A stretch of DNA of 64,000 nt from Myotis daubentonii. Taxonomy: Eukaryota; Chordata; Mammalia; Chiroptera; Vespertilionidae. Both the position numbers and the translations under genes were made by a program. The notes below the pieces were generated by a model, which was given only the letters and a program-made list of their open reading frames with translations, was not told the origin of the DNA and did no database searches. The stretch spans positions 27,606,294 through 27,670,293 of the forward strand of contig NC_081844.1 in assembly GCF_963259705.1 (NCBI RefSeq), written 5' to 3'. Below are positions 11,801 to 21,142 of the stretch, piece after piece. The stretch's first letter is position 1. Each line of letters opens with the position of its first letter.

Positions 11801-12779
11801 CAGCCTGCTCAGAGGGTAAGCGTCCCATATCACATGACTGCCAGCTGTGCTGGGTCAGGAACAACCGAGGCAAAGTGTGGGCACTGACATTACATTCTCC
11901 ATTTACAGGCGAAAAACTGAGGCTCCGGGAGGCTCAGCCTATAGCCCCAGGCCACACATTGAGGTGCAGGGTCTGGATTTGAACCCATGGCGGTTGATGT
12001 TTTCTTTTTTTAAAAAAATATTTTTATTGATTTCAGAGAAGAAGGCAGAGGGCGAGAGAGATAGAAACAGCAATGATGAGAGAGAATCACTGACCGGCTG
12101 CCTCCGGCATGCCCCACACCAGGGATCGAGCCAGCAACCTGGGCATGTGCCCTGACTATGAAATCGAACCTGGTTCACAGGTCGATGCTCAGCCACGGAG
12201 CCACACAGGCTAGCCTTGACTTTCGTTTTTAAAATTTTGACTTATTGATTTTTTAAAAAAATTTTTAAAAATATATTTTATTGATTTTTTTACAGAGAGG
12301 AAGGGAGAGGGATAGAGAGCCAGAAACATCGATGAGAGAGAAACATTGATCAGCTGCCTCCTGCACACTCCCCACCGGGGATGTGCCCCGCAACCAAGGT
12401 ACATGCCCTTGATGGGAATCGAACCTGGGACCCTTCAGTCCGCAGGCCGACGCTCTATCTATTGAGCCAAACCGGTTAGGGTGACTTACTGATTTTTAGA
12501 GAGAGAAGAAAGGAGAGACAGACAGACAGATATTTTTTGTCCCACTTATCTATGTATTCTCTGATTGATTATTATATGTGGGTGGTAGCCCCACTTTCCC
12601 CTAAACAACTACCTAAATACGAATGGCCTGGACCTCAGCCAGGATGGGGGGGGGGGGGGCGGTCCTCCCACCGCTTGAGCGCTCGCCAGAGCAGCCCCTG
12701 TCCTCCACTCACCTGGGAGCAGAGCCCAGAGCAGGGCCAGGAGCGCGGTCCGCGGGGATCGGGCGGCGACGGGAAGCAT
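2661..12779 (-). CDS. ICAM1: ICAM1 (CD54), complete, seven coding exons
   Basis: Intercellular adhesion molecule 1, the inducible endothelial and leukocyte ligand for integrins LFA-1 and Mac-1. Exons on the minus strand: 12779-12713, 10610-10350, 4635-4327, 3965-3678, 3600-3346, 3167-2919, 2830-2661. They sum to 1599 nt, giving 532 aa plus stop, the human length. All six introns are GT-AG and phase 1, typical of Ig-domain exons. Residues 1-27 are the signal peptide, about 28-109 D1, 110-212 D2, 213-308 D3, 309-393 D4, 394-476 D5, about 480-503 the membrane helix, and the rest a basic tail beginning [10 protein letters not shown]. The integrin-contact Glu34 and Lys39 (mature numbering) and the Gln in the NNQS turn are retained. 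D1 is one residue shorter than human and carries three N-X-S sequons. Intron 2 (4636-10349) holds most of the inserted repeats. Confidence 0.98.
2919..3167 (-). CDS. ICAM1: ICAM1 exon 6: Ig domain 5
   Basis: 249 nt. It includes [10 protein letters not shown], the GTYVCRATS strand and NVI at the end. The donor GTGAGT starts at 2918. Confidence 0.95.
3346..3600 (-). CDS. ICAM1: ICAM1 exon 5: Ig domain 4
   Basis: 255 nt from acceptor CCCCCAG to donor GTGAGT. It reads [17 protein letters not shown] and ends [12 protein letters not shown] duplicated GTGT at the donor makes two cut sites look possible; phase selects 3346. Confidence 0.95.
3678..3965 (-). CDS. ICAM1: ICAM1 exon 4: Ig domain 3
   Basis: 288 nt encoding [13 protein letters not shown] through [19 protein letters not shown]. 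The donor GTAAGT starts at 3677. In human this is the Mac-1-binding domain. Confidence 0.96.
4327..4635 (-). CDS. ICAM1: ICAM1 exon 3: Ig domain 2
   Basis: 309 nt, beginning [18 protein letters not shown] and ending RQLRTF. It contains the sequons NLT, NLS and NFS. The donor GTGAGG starts at 4326. Confidence 0.96.
4959..5165 (-). mobile_element. Ves SINE, ICAM1 intron 2
   Basis: Full length with a perfect target-site duplication TAGAGATTG at 4950-4958 and 5166-5174. The head end reads AAACCGGTTAGGGC. Confidence 0.92.
5330..5515 (+). repeat. L2 LINE 3'-end remnant
   Basis: Typical L2 tail wording: TTATTTTTCTCTGTAGCACC, then a cluster near CCTCATGTTG and CACAGTAGGCGCTC. Confidence 0.55.
5581..5797 (+). 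mobile_element. Ves SINE (diverged subfamily), ICAM1 intron 2
   Basis: A 13-bp target duplication AGAAAGAAGTTCC flanks it (5568-5580, 5798-5810). Confidence 0.9.
6459..6677 (+). mobile_element. Ves SINE, ICAM1 intron 2
   Basis: A 16-bp target duplication TTTTTAAAGGCCCAGA lies at 6443-6458 and 6678-6693. Confidence 0.92.
6694..7390 (+). repeat. L2 LINE remnant
   Basis: Scattered L2 3'-UTR phrases, such as the paired CAGGCTGTTCCCTYTGCCC near 7210-7250 and the CTTCCTGCATAAATTG stretch. Old and broken. Confidence 0.5.
7430..7550 (-). repeat. MIR SINE remnant
   Basis: The reverse-MIR core GAGCTGGAAACTGAGGCACA is followed by GTAAGTGGCAGAGGCAGGA. Confidence 0.55.
7879..7931 (+). repeat. (CCTT/CCCT)n polypyrimidine tract
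   Basis: About 50 nt of C and T only, in ICAM1 intron 2. Confidence 0.85.
7950..8670 (+). repeat. L1 LINE 3'-UTR remnant with poly(A) and poly(C) inserts
   Basis: L1M-type wording at GCATACTATTCCATCGTATA and GCTAGTTTTAATTTGCATCT. It includes an A run (8014-8034) and a C run (8083-8097). Confidence 0.5.
8688..8928 (+). mobile_element. Ves SINE, first of three at one site
   Basis: Target duplication AAGAGTCAGCT at 8677-8687 and 8929-8939. Confidence 0.92.
8940..9131 (+). mobile_element. Ves SINE, second of three at one site
   Basis: Head GCCTGGCTGGTGTGGCTCAG. Its 3' end is abutted by the Helitron at 9132, and the shared right flank is the AAGAGTCAG at 9569-9577. Confidence 0.85.
9132..9556 (+). 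mobile_element. Non-autonomous Helitron (HeliBat type)
   Basis: Starts TCCTATATAATAAAATCC, the bat Helitron 5' end. It ends with the palindrome CACGAATTCGTG (9530-9541) a few bases before a CTCAAGT end that resembles the HeliBat CTCTAGT terminus. It sits between A and a following A, consistent with an AT target, and has no transposase. It contains CCACCAGGGGGCGG at 9204-9217. Confidence 0.88.
9578..9846 (+). mobile_element. Ves SINE, third of three at one site
   Basis: Target duplication of about 15 bp, AAGAGTCAGATCTAG, on both sides (from 9569 and from 9847). The tail carries two A runs separated by about 25 nt. Confidence 0.88.
9883..10105 (+). mobile_element. Non-autonomous hAT transposon
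   Basis: Flanked by a perfect 8-bp duplication GTCTAGAG (9875-9882, 10106-10113). The left end is CAGTGATTCTCAACC. The right inverted repeat has decayed (GGTTGAGGACCGCGG). Confidence 0.88.
10350..10610 (-). CDS. ICAM1: ICAM1 exon 2: Ig domain 1 (integrin-binding)
   Basis: 261 nt between acceptor TTCCAG and donor GTGAGTG. It contains the double-disulfide CSTSC pair and the [10 protein letters not shown] strand with the integrin-binding Glu. Confidence 0.97.
10983..11100 (-). repeat. L2 LINE remnant
   Basis: Reverse-L2 wording around GCCATGGGGAGCCATTGG and CAGCAGAGGAGG. Confidence 0.55.
11885..12000 (-). repeat. MIR SINE remnant
   Basis: ATTTACAGGCGAAAAACTGAGG is followed by GGATTTGAACCCA, the reversed MIR core. 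Confidence 0.55.
12009..12214 (-). mobile_element. Ves SINE, ICAM1 intron 1
   Basis: The tail end ATATTTTTATTGATTTCAGAG faces left and the head CCACACAGGCTAGCC is on the right. Older subfamily. Confidence 0.85.
12255..12481 (-). mobile_element. Ves SINE, ICAM1 intron 1
   Basis: Flanked by TGACTTAYTGATTTTT copies (near 12238 and 12482) with one mismatch. Confidence 0.88.
12713..12779 (-). CDS. ICAM1: ICAM1 exon 1: signal peptide
   Basis: The start codon is 12779-12777, and 67 nt encode [18 protein letters not shown] and the next four residues. The donor GTGAGT starts at 12712. The split codon G|GG joins to PGGAQTSV, aligning with the human cleavage region. Confidence 0.95.
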
Positions 12780-12789
12780 CGCGACCGAA

Positions 12790-13000
12790 GTGAGGAGAGC
12801 AGTGAACTTGGAGTTGAGGTCGGCTGCACTGACTGGGCGCCAGCCGCGCGCGTCCTTTATAGCATGGCCCCGGGGGGGCGGGTGGGGTGGGGGCGGTGCT
12901 GCCTTCCCGGAAACCCTGGAAGGAGAGTTCTGGCATTTCCGGATTGGCGGTGCCCCCTCGCTGGCCGCTGCCGCGCCGGAATTTCCGAAATGAAGCAAAG
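12790..13000 (-). promoter_or_regulatory. ICAM1: ICAM1 proximal promoter
   Basis: On the minus strand, reading towards the gene, there is a kappaB-type site CGGAAATTCC (12987-12978), an ETS-type CCGGAAAT (12942-12935), a GAS palindrome TTCCGGGAA (12912-12904) followed by a GCACCGCCCC Sp1-type box, and TATAAA (12861-12856). Order and spacing follow the human promoter, where these elements give TNF, IL-1 and interferon-gamma induction. The start site is inferred about 30 bp past the TATA, near 12830. Confidence 0.85.
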
Positions 13001-14305
13001 GGACCACAGAGGTGGTAGCGACCGCAGGGCGGCCCCGGGCCGGGGGTCCGGTCCTGGGGGCGGGTTCATCTCGACGCTGCGCTTACGCTGCGCTCGCTGA
13101 GAGCTGACAGCTGTTCTTGCGTCTTAGGAATTGTTCCTGTGCCCATTCCACAGAGGGGTAAACTGGGGCTCCGAGCTGCGAGGGGATTTGACCCCCAGCG
13201 CCTGCAGGTCCCTTGAACCGAGTGGACGATCCCTCGCTGGGTCGGGTCCCGTGACCCTCCATCAAGGGTGTCCCTCCCCGAAAGGGCACGACTCCGGGAT
13301 TTCCGAGAAGCGGCCGGAGCGGCACCTCCAGGATCCCGTGCGCCACGGGGGCGAGGACACCCGGCGGCGTCACTTCCCAGGATCCGCTTTCCCCCACCGA
13401 TGGCGCCCCCTCTCCCGAGGTCTCGCTTCCCCTTTCTGCCTTGGCCGTGGGGGCGTCTTTACAGTTTCCAGAAAGGGGAAGGAAGTCAGGTGGCCCCAGC
13501 ATGCCGCGCTCCCCGCTGCCGTTCCCAGGCTCCGCGGGGAAACTGAGGCAGCCGACCCAGACGGGGGAGGAGAGGCACTCGAGCCCTTCCCTTTCCAGGG
13601 GAAATTGAGGCAGCTTCTAGGCTCTGAAGTGGGGCGGGGAGAGGGGACGCTCAAACCCCTGCCCATCCTGAAACTCGAACCCGGGGCGCTAGCACTAAAA
13701 ATGGGCAGGAATGTGTCCGGGCTGGTTCCGTTAGGGCGATGGAGGCGCCGTGAGGCCCCGCGCCGCGTCCACCGGCCGCCCCCACGTCCCTCATCCCGAG
13801 GGCACAGGCCGTGCGTGTGACCTCAAGACTCATCATTCACCACGTGGAGGCTAGGAGGGTCCCGAGCGCTACGAGCGCCGCCCAAGGCTTCCTGTTGTGC
13901 GGCGCGTGCCTTGTCACCATGGAGACCTCCGAGGGGCCACCGGTTCGCCCAGCAGAAGGGGAAAGGAAGGGGCCCGGGGGATACCTCCGCCCTTCCTCGG
14001 AGAGAGGGTGCTTCGAGTCACCCGCCATCCAGAAATGCGTCCCGCTCCCCCCACCCTGATGGTTCCTAAGGAATTTCCACGGGGATCTTTCTTACTGGGG
14101 TTGGATGGCGGATGCAAAAGTCCACCCCCAGAATGGCCTGGGGTCCGAGTCCCTCGAGAGAGCCTGGGAAAATCCTGCGCGGCGTGTTATTTTCCGGAGG
14201 ATTTTTCCCAGGCTCGCATCAGTGGGTCCCTTGGCCTTGAATCCAAGTGCACAGCCGCTGGCTCCCCCTGCAGCCAGAAAAGCGCTCTTCTTTCACACCG
14301 CTGAG
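13001..14305 (+). other. GC-rich upstream region of ICAM1, no gene seen
   Basis: CpG-dense, with long chance reading frames on both strands that share no splice or protein signature. A reversed MIR fragment (about 13120-13210) lies within. It probably acts as distal promoter DNA for ICAM1, by inference only. Confidence 0.5.
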
Positions 14306-14309
14306 CAGT

Positions 14310-14830
14310 GTTGATTGAGCGCCAGTTCTCTATGAGGCATCACTCCAGATGCTGGGGACACACAATAAACAGAACAGACAAAAATCTCTGGTCTTAGTGG
14401 GGGCAGCAGTCAAGACACAAAAATAAAATAGATGAAGTGTTAGGTTGTTATTAGTGCTAAGGAGAAAAATAAAACAGGGAAGGGGAGAGGAAATACGAGG
14501 GTTAATGTACTTTTAAATAGAGTATTCTGGGGAAGACTGAGAATGTGACATTTGAGCAAAGACCAGAGGGAGCAGTGACAATATTAAGAAGGTAGTGTAT
14601 CAGACAAAGAACACGGAATGTGCAAAGGCCCTGAGGTAGCAACTGCCTTAAGGACAGTCAGGAAGCCAGAGTGGCTAGAGTGCAGTGAAGAGGAGGAGAG
14701 TTGGAGGAGAGGAGGTCAGGGAGCGGGTGGGGCAGCTCAGGTAGAGAGGGGGGTGCTTTGGCTTTTCCCCTGAGTGAGGTGGGAGCCATGCAGGGTTCTG
14801 AGCAGAGGAGGTACGGGCCAGCCCTGACTC
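14310..14830 (-). repeat. L2 LINE 3' region
   Basis: A long run of reverse-L2 landmarks: TTGAGCGCCAGTTCTCTATG, GAGAAAAATAAAACAGGG, GTGACATTTGAGCAAAGACC, GTGCAAAGGCCCTGAGG. Confidence 0.75.
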
Positions 14831-15289
14831 AGGTGTATACAGGCGCCCTCCTGAGACTGCAGGAGTGCCAGGCAGGGAGTGGGAAGACAGAGCAGAAGAC
14901 AAATGATAGAGGCGGTGACTGTCTAGTTCGGGCAAGTGATGACTGCACGGTGGCGATGGAGAAGTCGTGGAATTTGGCATCTGCATTGGAGGCAGGGCCG
15001 ACTGGACTTGCTAGAACATGAGGGCAGGGCTGAGTCAACGATGATTCCGTGGGAAGCCGAGGGCCGTTTCCTGAGTGAGAATGGGATGGTAATGGGGGCA
15101 GGTTTGGCAGGAGGAGCATGAATCTTCCCATCTTACCCTCCCTTGTGTGTTTCCAAGGAAAAGGGAAGCACACCGTCCCCAATCCTTTGCTTCTGACGCC
15201 AGGAAAGGCAGGGCTTCCTCCAGGATGCCAGGCCGTCTCGGGCAGGCCAAGAAACAAGCCCATCGCCCGGCTCCATGGCATTACACTTG

Positions 15290-15640
15290 CTCTTCCCTCA
15301 CTCTGAGCTCTGGTGTGGCCACCTTGCCGTTTCCTCAGCTTGAAATGCTCTTTCCTCAACCCTGACGTGGCCTGCCCCTACTTGCTTATGGCCCGAGTCT
15401 CCCTGCAAAGCTTTCCTGGACGCCCCCCGCCCTGATTCTAGGCCACTTCCTTGCCCGAGTGGGCTCATTACTGAAACTTCATTCACTTGCTGAAATTCTT
15501 TCGATTTATTTGATCGTCTGTGACCTCCATTTCTGTGAACTCCAGAAAGGCAGGCACCCTGTGCTTCCCAGAACCTGAGTCAATGAATGGTCATTTTAGC
15601 AGGTGGTCAGCGCGTCCTTGTTGAACAAATAAAGTTCTCT
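15290..15640 (+). repeat. L2 LINE remnant
   Basis: CTTGAAATGCTCTTTCCTC and the ACTCCAGAAAGGCAGGCACC to AATGAATGG tail are L2 3'-UTR phrases. Confidence 0.55.
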
Positions 15641-16280
15641 GATCTCTGAGCATTCTGCACATGCTGTTCCTCCAGCCCAGAATTCCCTTCCCACCGCTTT
15701 AACAAAAGGTTCCCAGAGCATTTCACTCACAGGTTGTCCTGCAGGTAGTTTATCTGGGAGGTGACCCCGGGAAACACGTGGGCAGAGGGAATCAGAAAGG
15801 AGACAACAAAGATGAGCATTAGTGGATTTCCCTTTTGGGGGAAACGAGTGCATTTCACTCGGGTACTTTGGCTATGGGTAGACTCCACCAGTAAAAGCTG
15901 CTCCAGGAACTCCCCAATACTTTAAGTCATTGTTAGGGCCGCCGAAGGAGGAACACAAGAGGCTTATCAGGTCATCTAGATACCAGATGGGGTGAGCCCC
16001 AAAGTGGTGCCAGCCCCCAAAGACGGGGAGTCAGAGGTTTTTAAAGGACTCTAGGCGGGCTTTTTCTAGGTGGAGAATTCTCTGTGCAAGTTCAGATTCT
16101 GGGAAACTCTGGAGGGGAGAGATAAGAGTCTTAGCAAGTGGAATGTCCATTGTGAAGTGGCCTAAAGGGAAGTTCTCAGGGGAGGGGGTACCCATTCAAT
16201 TATTTGATCAGACCTGGCAGTCAGTATACTGTATATTATATCTCCAGGACTTAGCTTTTTTTTTAAAAAAAAAATTTATT
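15641..16280 (+). other. Intergenic sequence, nothing recognised
   Basis: Moderate GC, no coding signature. It may be decayed LTR or LINE material, but no family was assigned. Confidence 0.4.
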
Positions 16281-16496
16281 GTCCTGGTTGGCATGGGTCA
16301 GTGGTTGAGCGTCAACCTATGAACCAGGAAATCATGGTTTGATCCCTGGTCAGGGCATGTGCCCAGGTTGCGGACTCGATCCCCAGTGTGGGATGTTCAG
16401 GAGGCAGTCGATCAATTATTCTCATTCCTCATTGATGCTTCTATATTTCTCTCCCTCTCCTTTCATCTCTGAAATCAATAAAAAATATATTTGAAA
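16281..16496 (+). mobile_element. Ves SINE
   Basis: Head TTGTCCTGGTTGGCATGGG. Its A/T-rich tail merges with the next SINE. Confidence 0.85.
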
Positions 16497-16656
16497 ATTT
16501 TTTAATTGATCTGAGAGAGGGAGAAACATCAATTTGTTGTTCCACTTATTTATGCATTCATTAGTTGATTCTTGTATGTGCCCTGACCGGAGATAGAACC
16601 CACAACCTTGGTGTGCTAGGACGGCGCTCTAACTAACTGAAGTACCTGGCCAGGGC
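16497..16656 (-). mobile_element. Older bat tRNA-SINE, divergent from Ves
   Basis: Shares GAGAAACATCAATTTGTTGTT and GAAGTACCTGGCCAGGGCT with the interrupted copy at 58855-59258. Confidence 0.75.
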
Positions 16657-16975
16657 TGGGACTTACTTTCCTGTAACTGGAAGCTTACCCCTCTTGACCT
16701 CCTTCACTCATTTCCCTACCCCATCATCCCCACCTCCTCACCCCCACCTCAGGCAGCCACCAATTTGCGCTCCATCTCTATAAGTCTTCTTTTTAAGAGT
16801 CCACATATAAGTGAAATTGTACAGTATTGTCTTTTGTCTGACTTACTTCACTTGAGATAATGCCAAGGCCCATACATGTTGCCATAAATAGCAAGAGTTC
16901 CCCCCTTTTCATGGCTGAATAACATTCCATTGTGTATATATGAACCACGTCTTTATTTTCTTTTTAAATATTTTT
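16657..16975 (+). repeat. L1 LINE 3'-UTR fragment (part 1)
   Basis: L1M-like AGTGAAATTGTACAGTATTG and GGCTGAATAACATTCCATTG. It continues at 17586 and 18000 after SINE insertions. Confidence 0.65.
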
Positions 16976-16978
16976 ATT

Positions 16979-17195
16979 GCCCTAACTGGTTTGGCTCAGT
17001 GGATAAAGCATCAGCCTGCAGACTGAAAGGTCCCAGGTTCGATTCTGGTCAAGGGCATGTACCTTGGTTGTGGGCACATTCCCAGTAGGAGGTGTGCAGG
17101 AGGCAGCTGATCGATGTTTCTCTCTCATCGATGTTTCTAACTCTCTATCCCTCTCCCTTCCTCTCTGTAAAAAATCAATAAAATATAAAATTAAA
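16979..17195 (+). mobile_element. Ves SINE in L1
   Basis: Young-type head CCCTAACTGGTTTGGCTCAG, ending AAAATCAATAAAATATAAAA. Confidence 0.88.
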
Positions 17196-17404
17196 AAATA
17201 TATTTTTTTATTGCTTTCAGAGAGGAAGGGAGAGGGAGAGATAGAAACATTAATGGCGAGGGACAATTATCAATCTGCTGCCTCCTGCACACCACCCGCA
17301 CTGGGGACAGAGCCTGAAACCCAGTATGTGCCCAACCAGGACTCGAACCATGACCTCCTGGTTCATAGGTCAATTCTCAACCACCGAGCCATGCCAGCCA
17401 GGCA
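17196..17404 (-). mobile_element. Ves SINE tail-to-tail with previous copy
   Basis: Opposite orientation; the two A-rich tails fuse at about 17195. The head end is CCGAGCCATGCCAGCCAGGC. Confidence 0.82.
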
Positions 17405-17430
17405 TGAACCACATCTTTAAAATTTGTTTT

Positions 17431-17474
17431 TAATTTATTGATTGATTTTAGAGTGGGAGGAAGGGTGGGGGGGG

Positions 17475-17505
<31 letters not shown>

Positions 17506-17585
17506 AGAGAAGAGAAATACATTGATCAGTTGCCTCCCACATGTGCCCCAACCTGGGATTGAACCCACAACTCGTGGACACTTAG
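17431..17585 (-). mobile_element. Older bat tRNA-SINE, partial
   Basis: ATTGATTGATTTTAGAGTGGG, a G/GA run, then TCAGTTGCCTCCCACATGTG. The head part is missing. Confidence 0.65.
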
Positions 17586-17705
17586 CCTGTTCCCATGTCT
17601 TGGCGACTGTAAATAATGAACATTGGTGTTGCACATATCTTTTCCAGGTAGTGATATTGTTTCCTTCAGATAAATACCAAAAAGTGGAATTGCTGGATCA
17701 TATAT
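17586..17705 (+). repeat. L1 LINE 3'-UTR fragment (part 2)
   Basis: CTTGGCGACTGTAAATAATG followed by GGAATTGCTGGATCATAT. Confidence 0.65.

Positions 17706-17707
<2 letters not shown>

Positions 17708-17760
<53 letters not shown>
17708..17760 (+). repeat. (CT)n microsatellite
   Basis: Roughly 25 uninterrupted TC units. Confidence 0.95.
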
Positions 17761-17761
<1 letters not shown>

Positions 17762-17763
17762 AT

Positions 17764-17995
17764 CAGCCCTAGCCAGTTTCGCTCTTTCGCTCAGTGGATA
17801 GAGCGTTGGCCTGCCATCTGAAAGGTTCTAGGTTCAATTCTGGTCAAGGGCACATGCCCGGGTTGTGGGCTCTATCCCCAGTGTGGGACGTGCAGGAGGC
17901 AGCTGATCAATGATTCTTTCTCATCACTGATGTTCCTATCTCTCTCTCCCTCTCTCTTCCTCTCTGAACTCAATAAAAATATTTTAAAAATAATA
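17764..17995 (+). mobile_element. Ves SINE beside the (CT)n tract
   Basis: Contains a short internal duplication TCGCTCTTTCGCTCAG in box A. Confidence 0.87.
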
Positions 17996-17999
17996 AAAT

Positions 18000-18628
18000 C
18001 AAATCAATGGGATCAAACAATATGTGGCCTTTGTGTCTGACCTCTTTCACTCAGCATGATACTCAGAACATTTACCACAAAGATTCATCCATGTCTTAGT
18101 ATGCATCAGTATTTCCTTCCCTTTTTGGTTGAATAATGTTCCGGTGTAAGGCTATATATCATTCTGCTTATCCACTCATCTGTAGATGGACGTTTAGGCT
18201 CTCCCACCTTTGGCTATTGTGAATAATGCTGCCATGAACATTGGCATACAAGCATTTGTTAGAGTCCCTGTATCCTCCGCTGGGTATACCTCATTCCTGT
18301 TTATCGGTGAATAATATTCCTTTGCATGGACATATCACATTTTGTTCATCCACTCATTAGTCGATAGAAATTTGGGTTGTTTCCATGTTTAGGCCATTGT
18401 GAATCAAGCTGCTATGAGTATTCATGTATAAGTCTTTGCATGAATATGTTGTAGGTTCTTTTGGGTCTATACCTGGAAGTGGAATTTGGGGTCATATGGT
18501 AATTCTGTGTTTAACTTTTTGAGGGATTGCCAGACTTTGCCACAGTGGCTGCACCATTTTACATCCCCACCAGCAATGGACAATGGTTCAAGGGTTCCCA
18601 TTTCCCCACATCCTTGTCAACACTTATT
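18000..18628 (+). repeat. L1 LINE 3'-UTR fragment (part 3)
   Basis: L1M wording throughout: CTGACCTCTTTCACTCAGCA, TTGGGTTGTTTCCATGTTTA, TGCACCATTTTACATCCCCA. It resumes after the SINE at 18863-18910. Confidence 0.8.
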
Positions 18629-18632
18629 TTTT

Positions 18633-18845
18633 TAAATATATTTTATTGATTTTTTACAGAGAGGAAGGGAGAGGGATAGAGAGTTAGAAACATCGATGAG
18701 AGAGAAACATCAATCAGCTGCCTCCTGCACGCACCCTACTGGGGATGTGCCCGCAACCAAGATACATGCCCTTGACCGGAATCGAACCTGGGACCCTTGA
18801 GTCCGCAGGCTGACGCTCTGTCCACTGAGCCAGACCGGTTAGGGC
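18633..18845 (-). mobile_element. Ves SINE inside L1
   Basis: A 17-bp target duplication GTCAACACTTATTTTTT at 18616-18632 and 18846-18862. Confidence 0.94.
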
Positions 18846-18994
18846 GTCAACACTTATTTTTTATTTTATTATTATTGCCATCCTAATGGGTGGGAAGTAG
18901 TATCTCATTGTGGTTCCCCAGTCCTTCTGACTTTCCGGTGTACAAGCCCAGCATAGGAAGCTGGGAGTGTGCCTGGACAGCTGGTGCCAAGGGG

Positions 18995-19130
18995 ATGTGG
19001 TTGTGCACAGTGCTGAGAGGACCGGTCACAAGCTGTGACCTTCAGCAAGCCACTTCCCCTGGTTGCACCTAATGGCTTCAGCTGTAGAACTAGGATAACA
19101 CATATCTCAAAGGGTGGGTGTGAGAGCAGA
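18995..19130 (+). repeat. MIR SINE remnant
   Basis: GTCACAAGCTGTGACCTTCAG, CACTTCCCC and a later GTGAGAGCAG, the MIR core order. Confidence 0.5.
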
Positions 19131-19135
19131 GAGTA

Positions 19136-19301
19136 CAGTGGGGCCTTGACTTACGAGTGTCCCGACTAATGAGTTTTTTGAGATACCAGCTGTCTCTCGG
19201 CCGATTTTTTTGCATTGAGTTGCTAGAGTAATTTGAGTTAACGAGCTCCTTAACGAGCTCGGTCTCTGAACGAATTAAACTCGTAAGTCAAGGCCCCACT
19301 G
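19136..19301 (+). mobile_element. TA-flanked MITE (Tc1/mariner or Tigger-like)
   Basis: 166 bp between TA dinucleotides (19134-19135, 19302-19303). Terminal inverted repeats are CAGTGGGGCCTTGACTTACG and its complement, over 22 bp. It has a 12-bp internal duplication around AACGAGCTCCTTAACGAGCT. Confidence 0.85.
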
Positions 19302-20084
19302 TATTCACTGCTTGTCTGGTTCCCACAGGTCTTGTTCGTACTGCATTACAGCTCCCCTAGTGGTCCTAGGGTGTAGAGGGACAATTCATGCTTTTCCCTC
19401 CACCGCTTAATTCTGTAGCGGAATCTTGCCCTACCCTGTCTGAGAATTCCCGCTGGGACCAGGCCCAGCTCCGCATTACATTCAAGTGTCTAAACTTGAT
19501 TGGTGTCTGACGGGAGCCCAGGGTCAGGCCTCTTCAGGATGGAGGCCTCAATGGGGAAGAAGGGCTTCCCTTTGCCACTGACTTTCTTCCTGTCCACCTT
19601 TCCCCCTCTCACCAGCCTTTGGACGCCTTCTGCCCAGACGCAGGGAGGGGCAGGGCAGTTCCTCCTTGGCTAATGGCTTTGCCCACTTTGGACGACCCAG
19701 CAGTGTGTTCAAGTGGCACCCCCTGGTGGAAATGGTGGATGTGTGATCTGAGGAGCTCTGAGGCTTTCTCTTTCCGGGGGAACCCTTCGCTGGGTTGGGG
19801 AATCTGATCCTGCTGTCTCCCCCCTTCAAGGTCAACTGAGCACCAATAGCAGACCCTCTGGCTCCACCATCAGAGCTGCCTCTTGCCTTCCAAGTTCCCC
19901 AGGAGCCAGGTCCCGGCTTTCCTGGCCTGAGTCAGCCTACGTCCTGGGCAGCCTTTACAAAGGACACTTTCAAAAGCTGTGAAGTGCCCTTCCGCTCTGG
20001 GCTCTGGGTTAGCCCCTGCCCCAAGAGGTGGGATGGGGACTTGCAGGTAGCAACAGCCCCCCTGAAGAAATGTCTTCATCCATC

Positions 20085-20300
20085 TCTCTTAAAAAAAAAA
20101 AAAAAAAAAGGCTTTTTATTATATTTTCAAACATAGGCAACAGCAAAAAGGACATATGATGAAGCCATATGTGCCAACTTCCACAGTTCTCACAGCCAAT
20201 CTTCTTGTTCCATCTCTCCCCTTACATACTGTCACAGGTTTAACTGTTTCTCCTCCCTGCAAAATCATAATTAATAATAATAATAATAAATTAAAAGGAA
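20085..20300 (+). repeat. Poly(A) tract and old LINE-like fragment
   Basis: An A run at 20091-20109, then TTTATTATATTTTCAAACAT, then (AAT)n near 20268-20290. Family uncertain. Confidence 0.4.
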
Positions 20301-20304
20301 AAAG

Positions 20305-20720
20305 AGAAACTCCTCTTACTTCTAGTACCAGTGAATATGACTTTATTTGGGGATACAGTCTTTGAAGATGATGAACTCCAGATGGGGTCATTAGGGTGGA
20401 CCCTAAGCCAACATGACCGGTGTCCTTATAAAAAGGGTAAATTTGGACCCAGACACACACATGCATGCACACGGGGATGCCATTTGAAGATGAAGGCAGA
20501 AATCGGGGGGATGTGTCTACAAGCCAAGGGACACCAAGGATTGCCGGCAAACCACCAGAAGCCAGGGGAAGGGGCGGGACAGATTCTTCAACACAGACTC
20601 AGGAGCCAACCCGCTGACACCCTGATCTTGACTTCTGGCCTCCAGAGTTGTGAGCTGATACATCTGTTGTTGAAGCCACCCCCCACCCCCCATAACAATC
20701 TGAGGTACTTTGTTATGGCA
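20305..20720 (+). repeat. Ancient LTR-like remnant (MaLR type suspected)
   Basis: Reads GACTTTATTTGGGGATACAG, GGTGTCCTTATAAAAAGGG, TGTCTACAAGCCAAGGGACA, GGCCTCCAGAGTTGTGAG, the wording of a common old mammalian repeat. Non-coding; family assigned from memory only. Confidence 0.5.
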
Positions 20721-20942
20721 GTTTGAGCACACACTCCCCCTCCCCCAATTATTTAAAAGCATATTCTAGGCATTGGACCTTTTTTCTGATACCTCCCCCC
20801 CTTTTTTTCCCCACTAGCTCATTTTTTAAAAAATTTAAATTCTTTATTGTTTAAAGTATTACATGTCTTCTTTTTCCTCCATTGACCTCTTCCCGGCCGC
20901 CCCCACCCCTTTTCCTTTTTTAAAAATTTATTTATTTTTTCT

Positions 20943-21142
20943 GCTGAAACCGGTTTGGCTCAGTGGATAGAGCTTCGGCCTGCGGACTGAAGGGTCCCAG
21001 GTTCGATTCCGGTCAAGGGCATGTACCTGGGTTGCGGGCACATCCCCAGTAGGAGGCAGCTGATCAATGTTTCTCTCATCGATGTTTCTAACTCTCTCTC
21101 TCCCTTCCTCTCTGTAAAAAATCAATAAAATATATTAAAATA
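20943..21142 (+). mobile_element. Ves SINE, left arm of inverted pair
   Basis: Outer end GCTGAAACCGGTTTGGCTCA, slightly shortened in the box-B-to-tail interval. Confidence 0.88.

Noticed and set aside
13131..13820. 229-codon open frame upstream of ICAM1
   Set aside because: CpG-rich spacer containing a MIR fragment; the product has biased composition and no homologue that I recognise.
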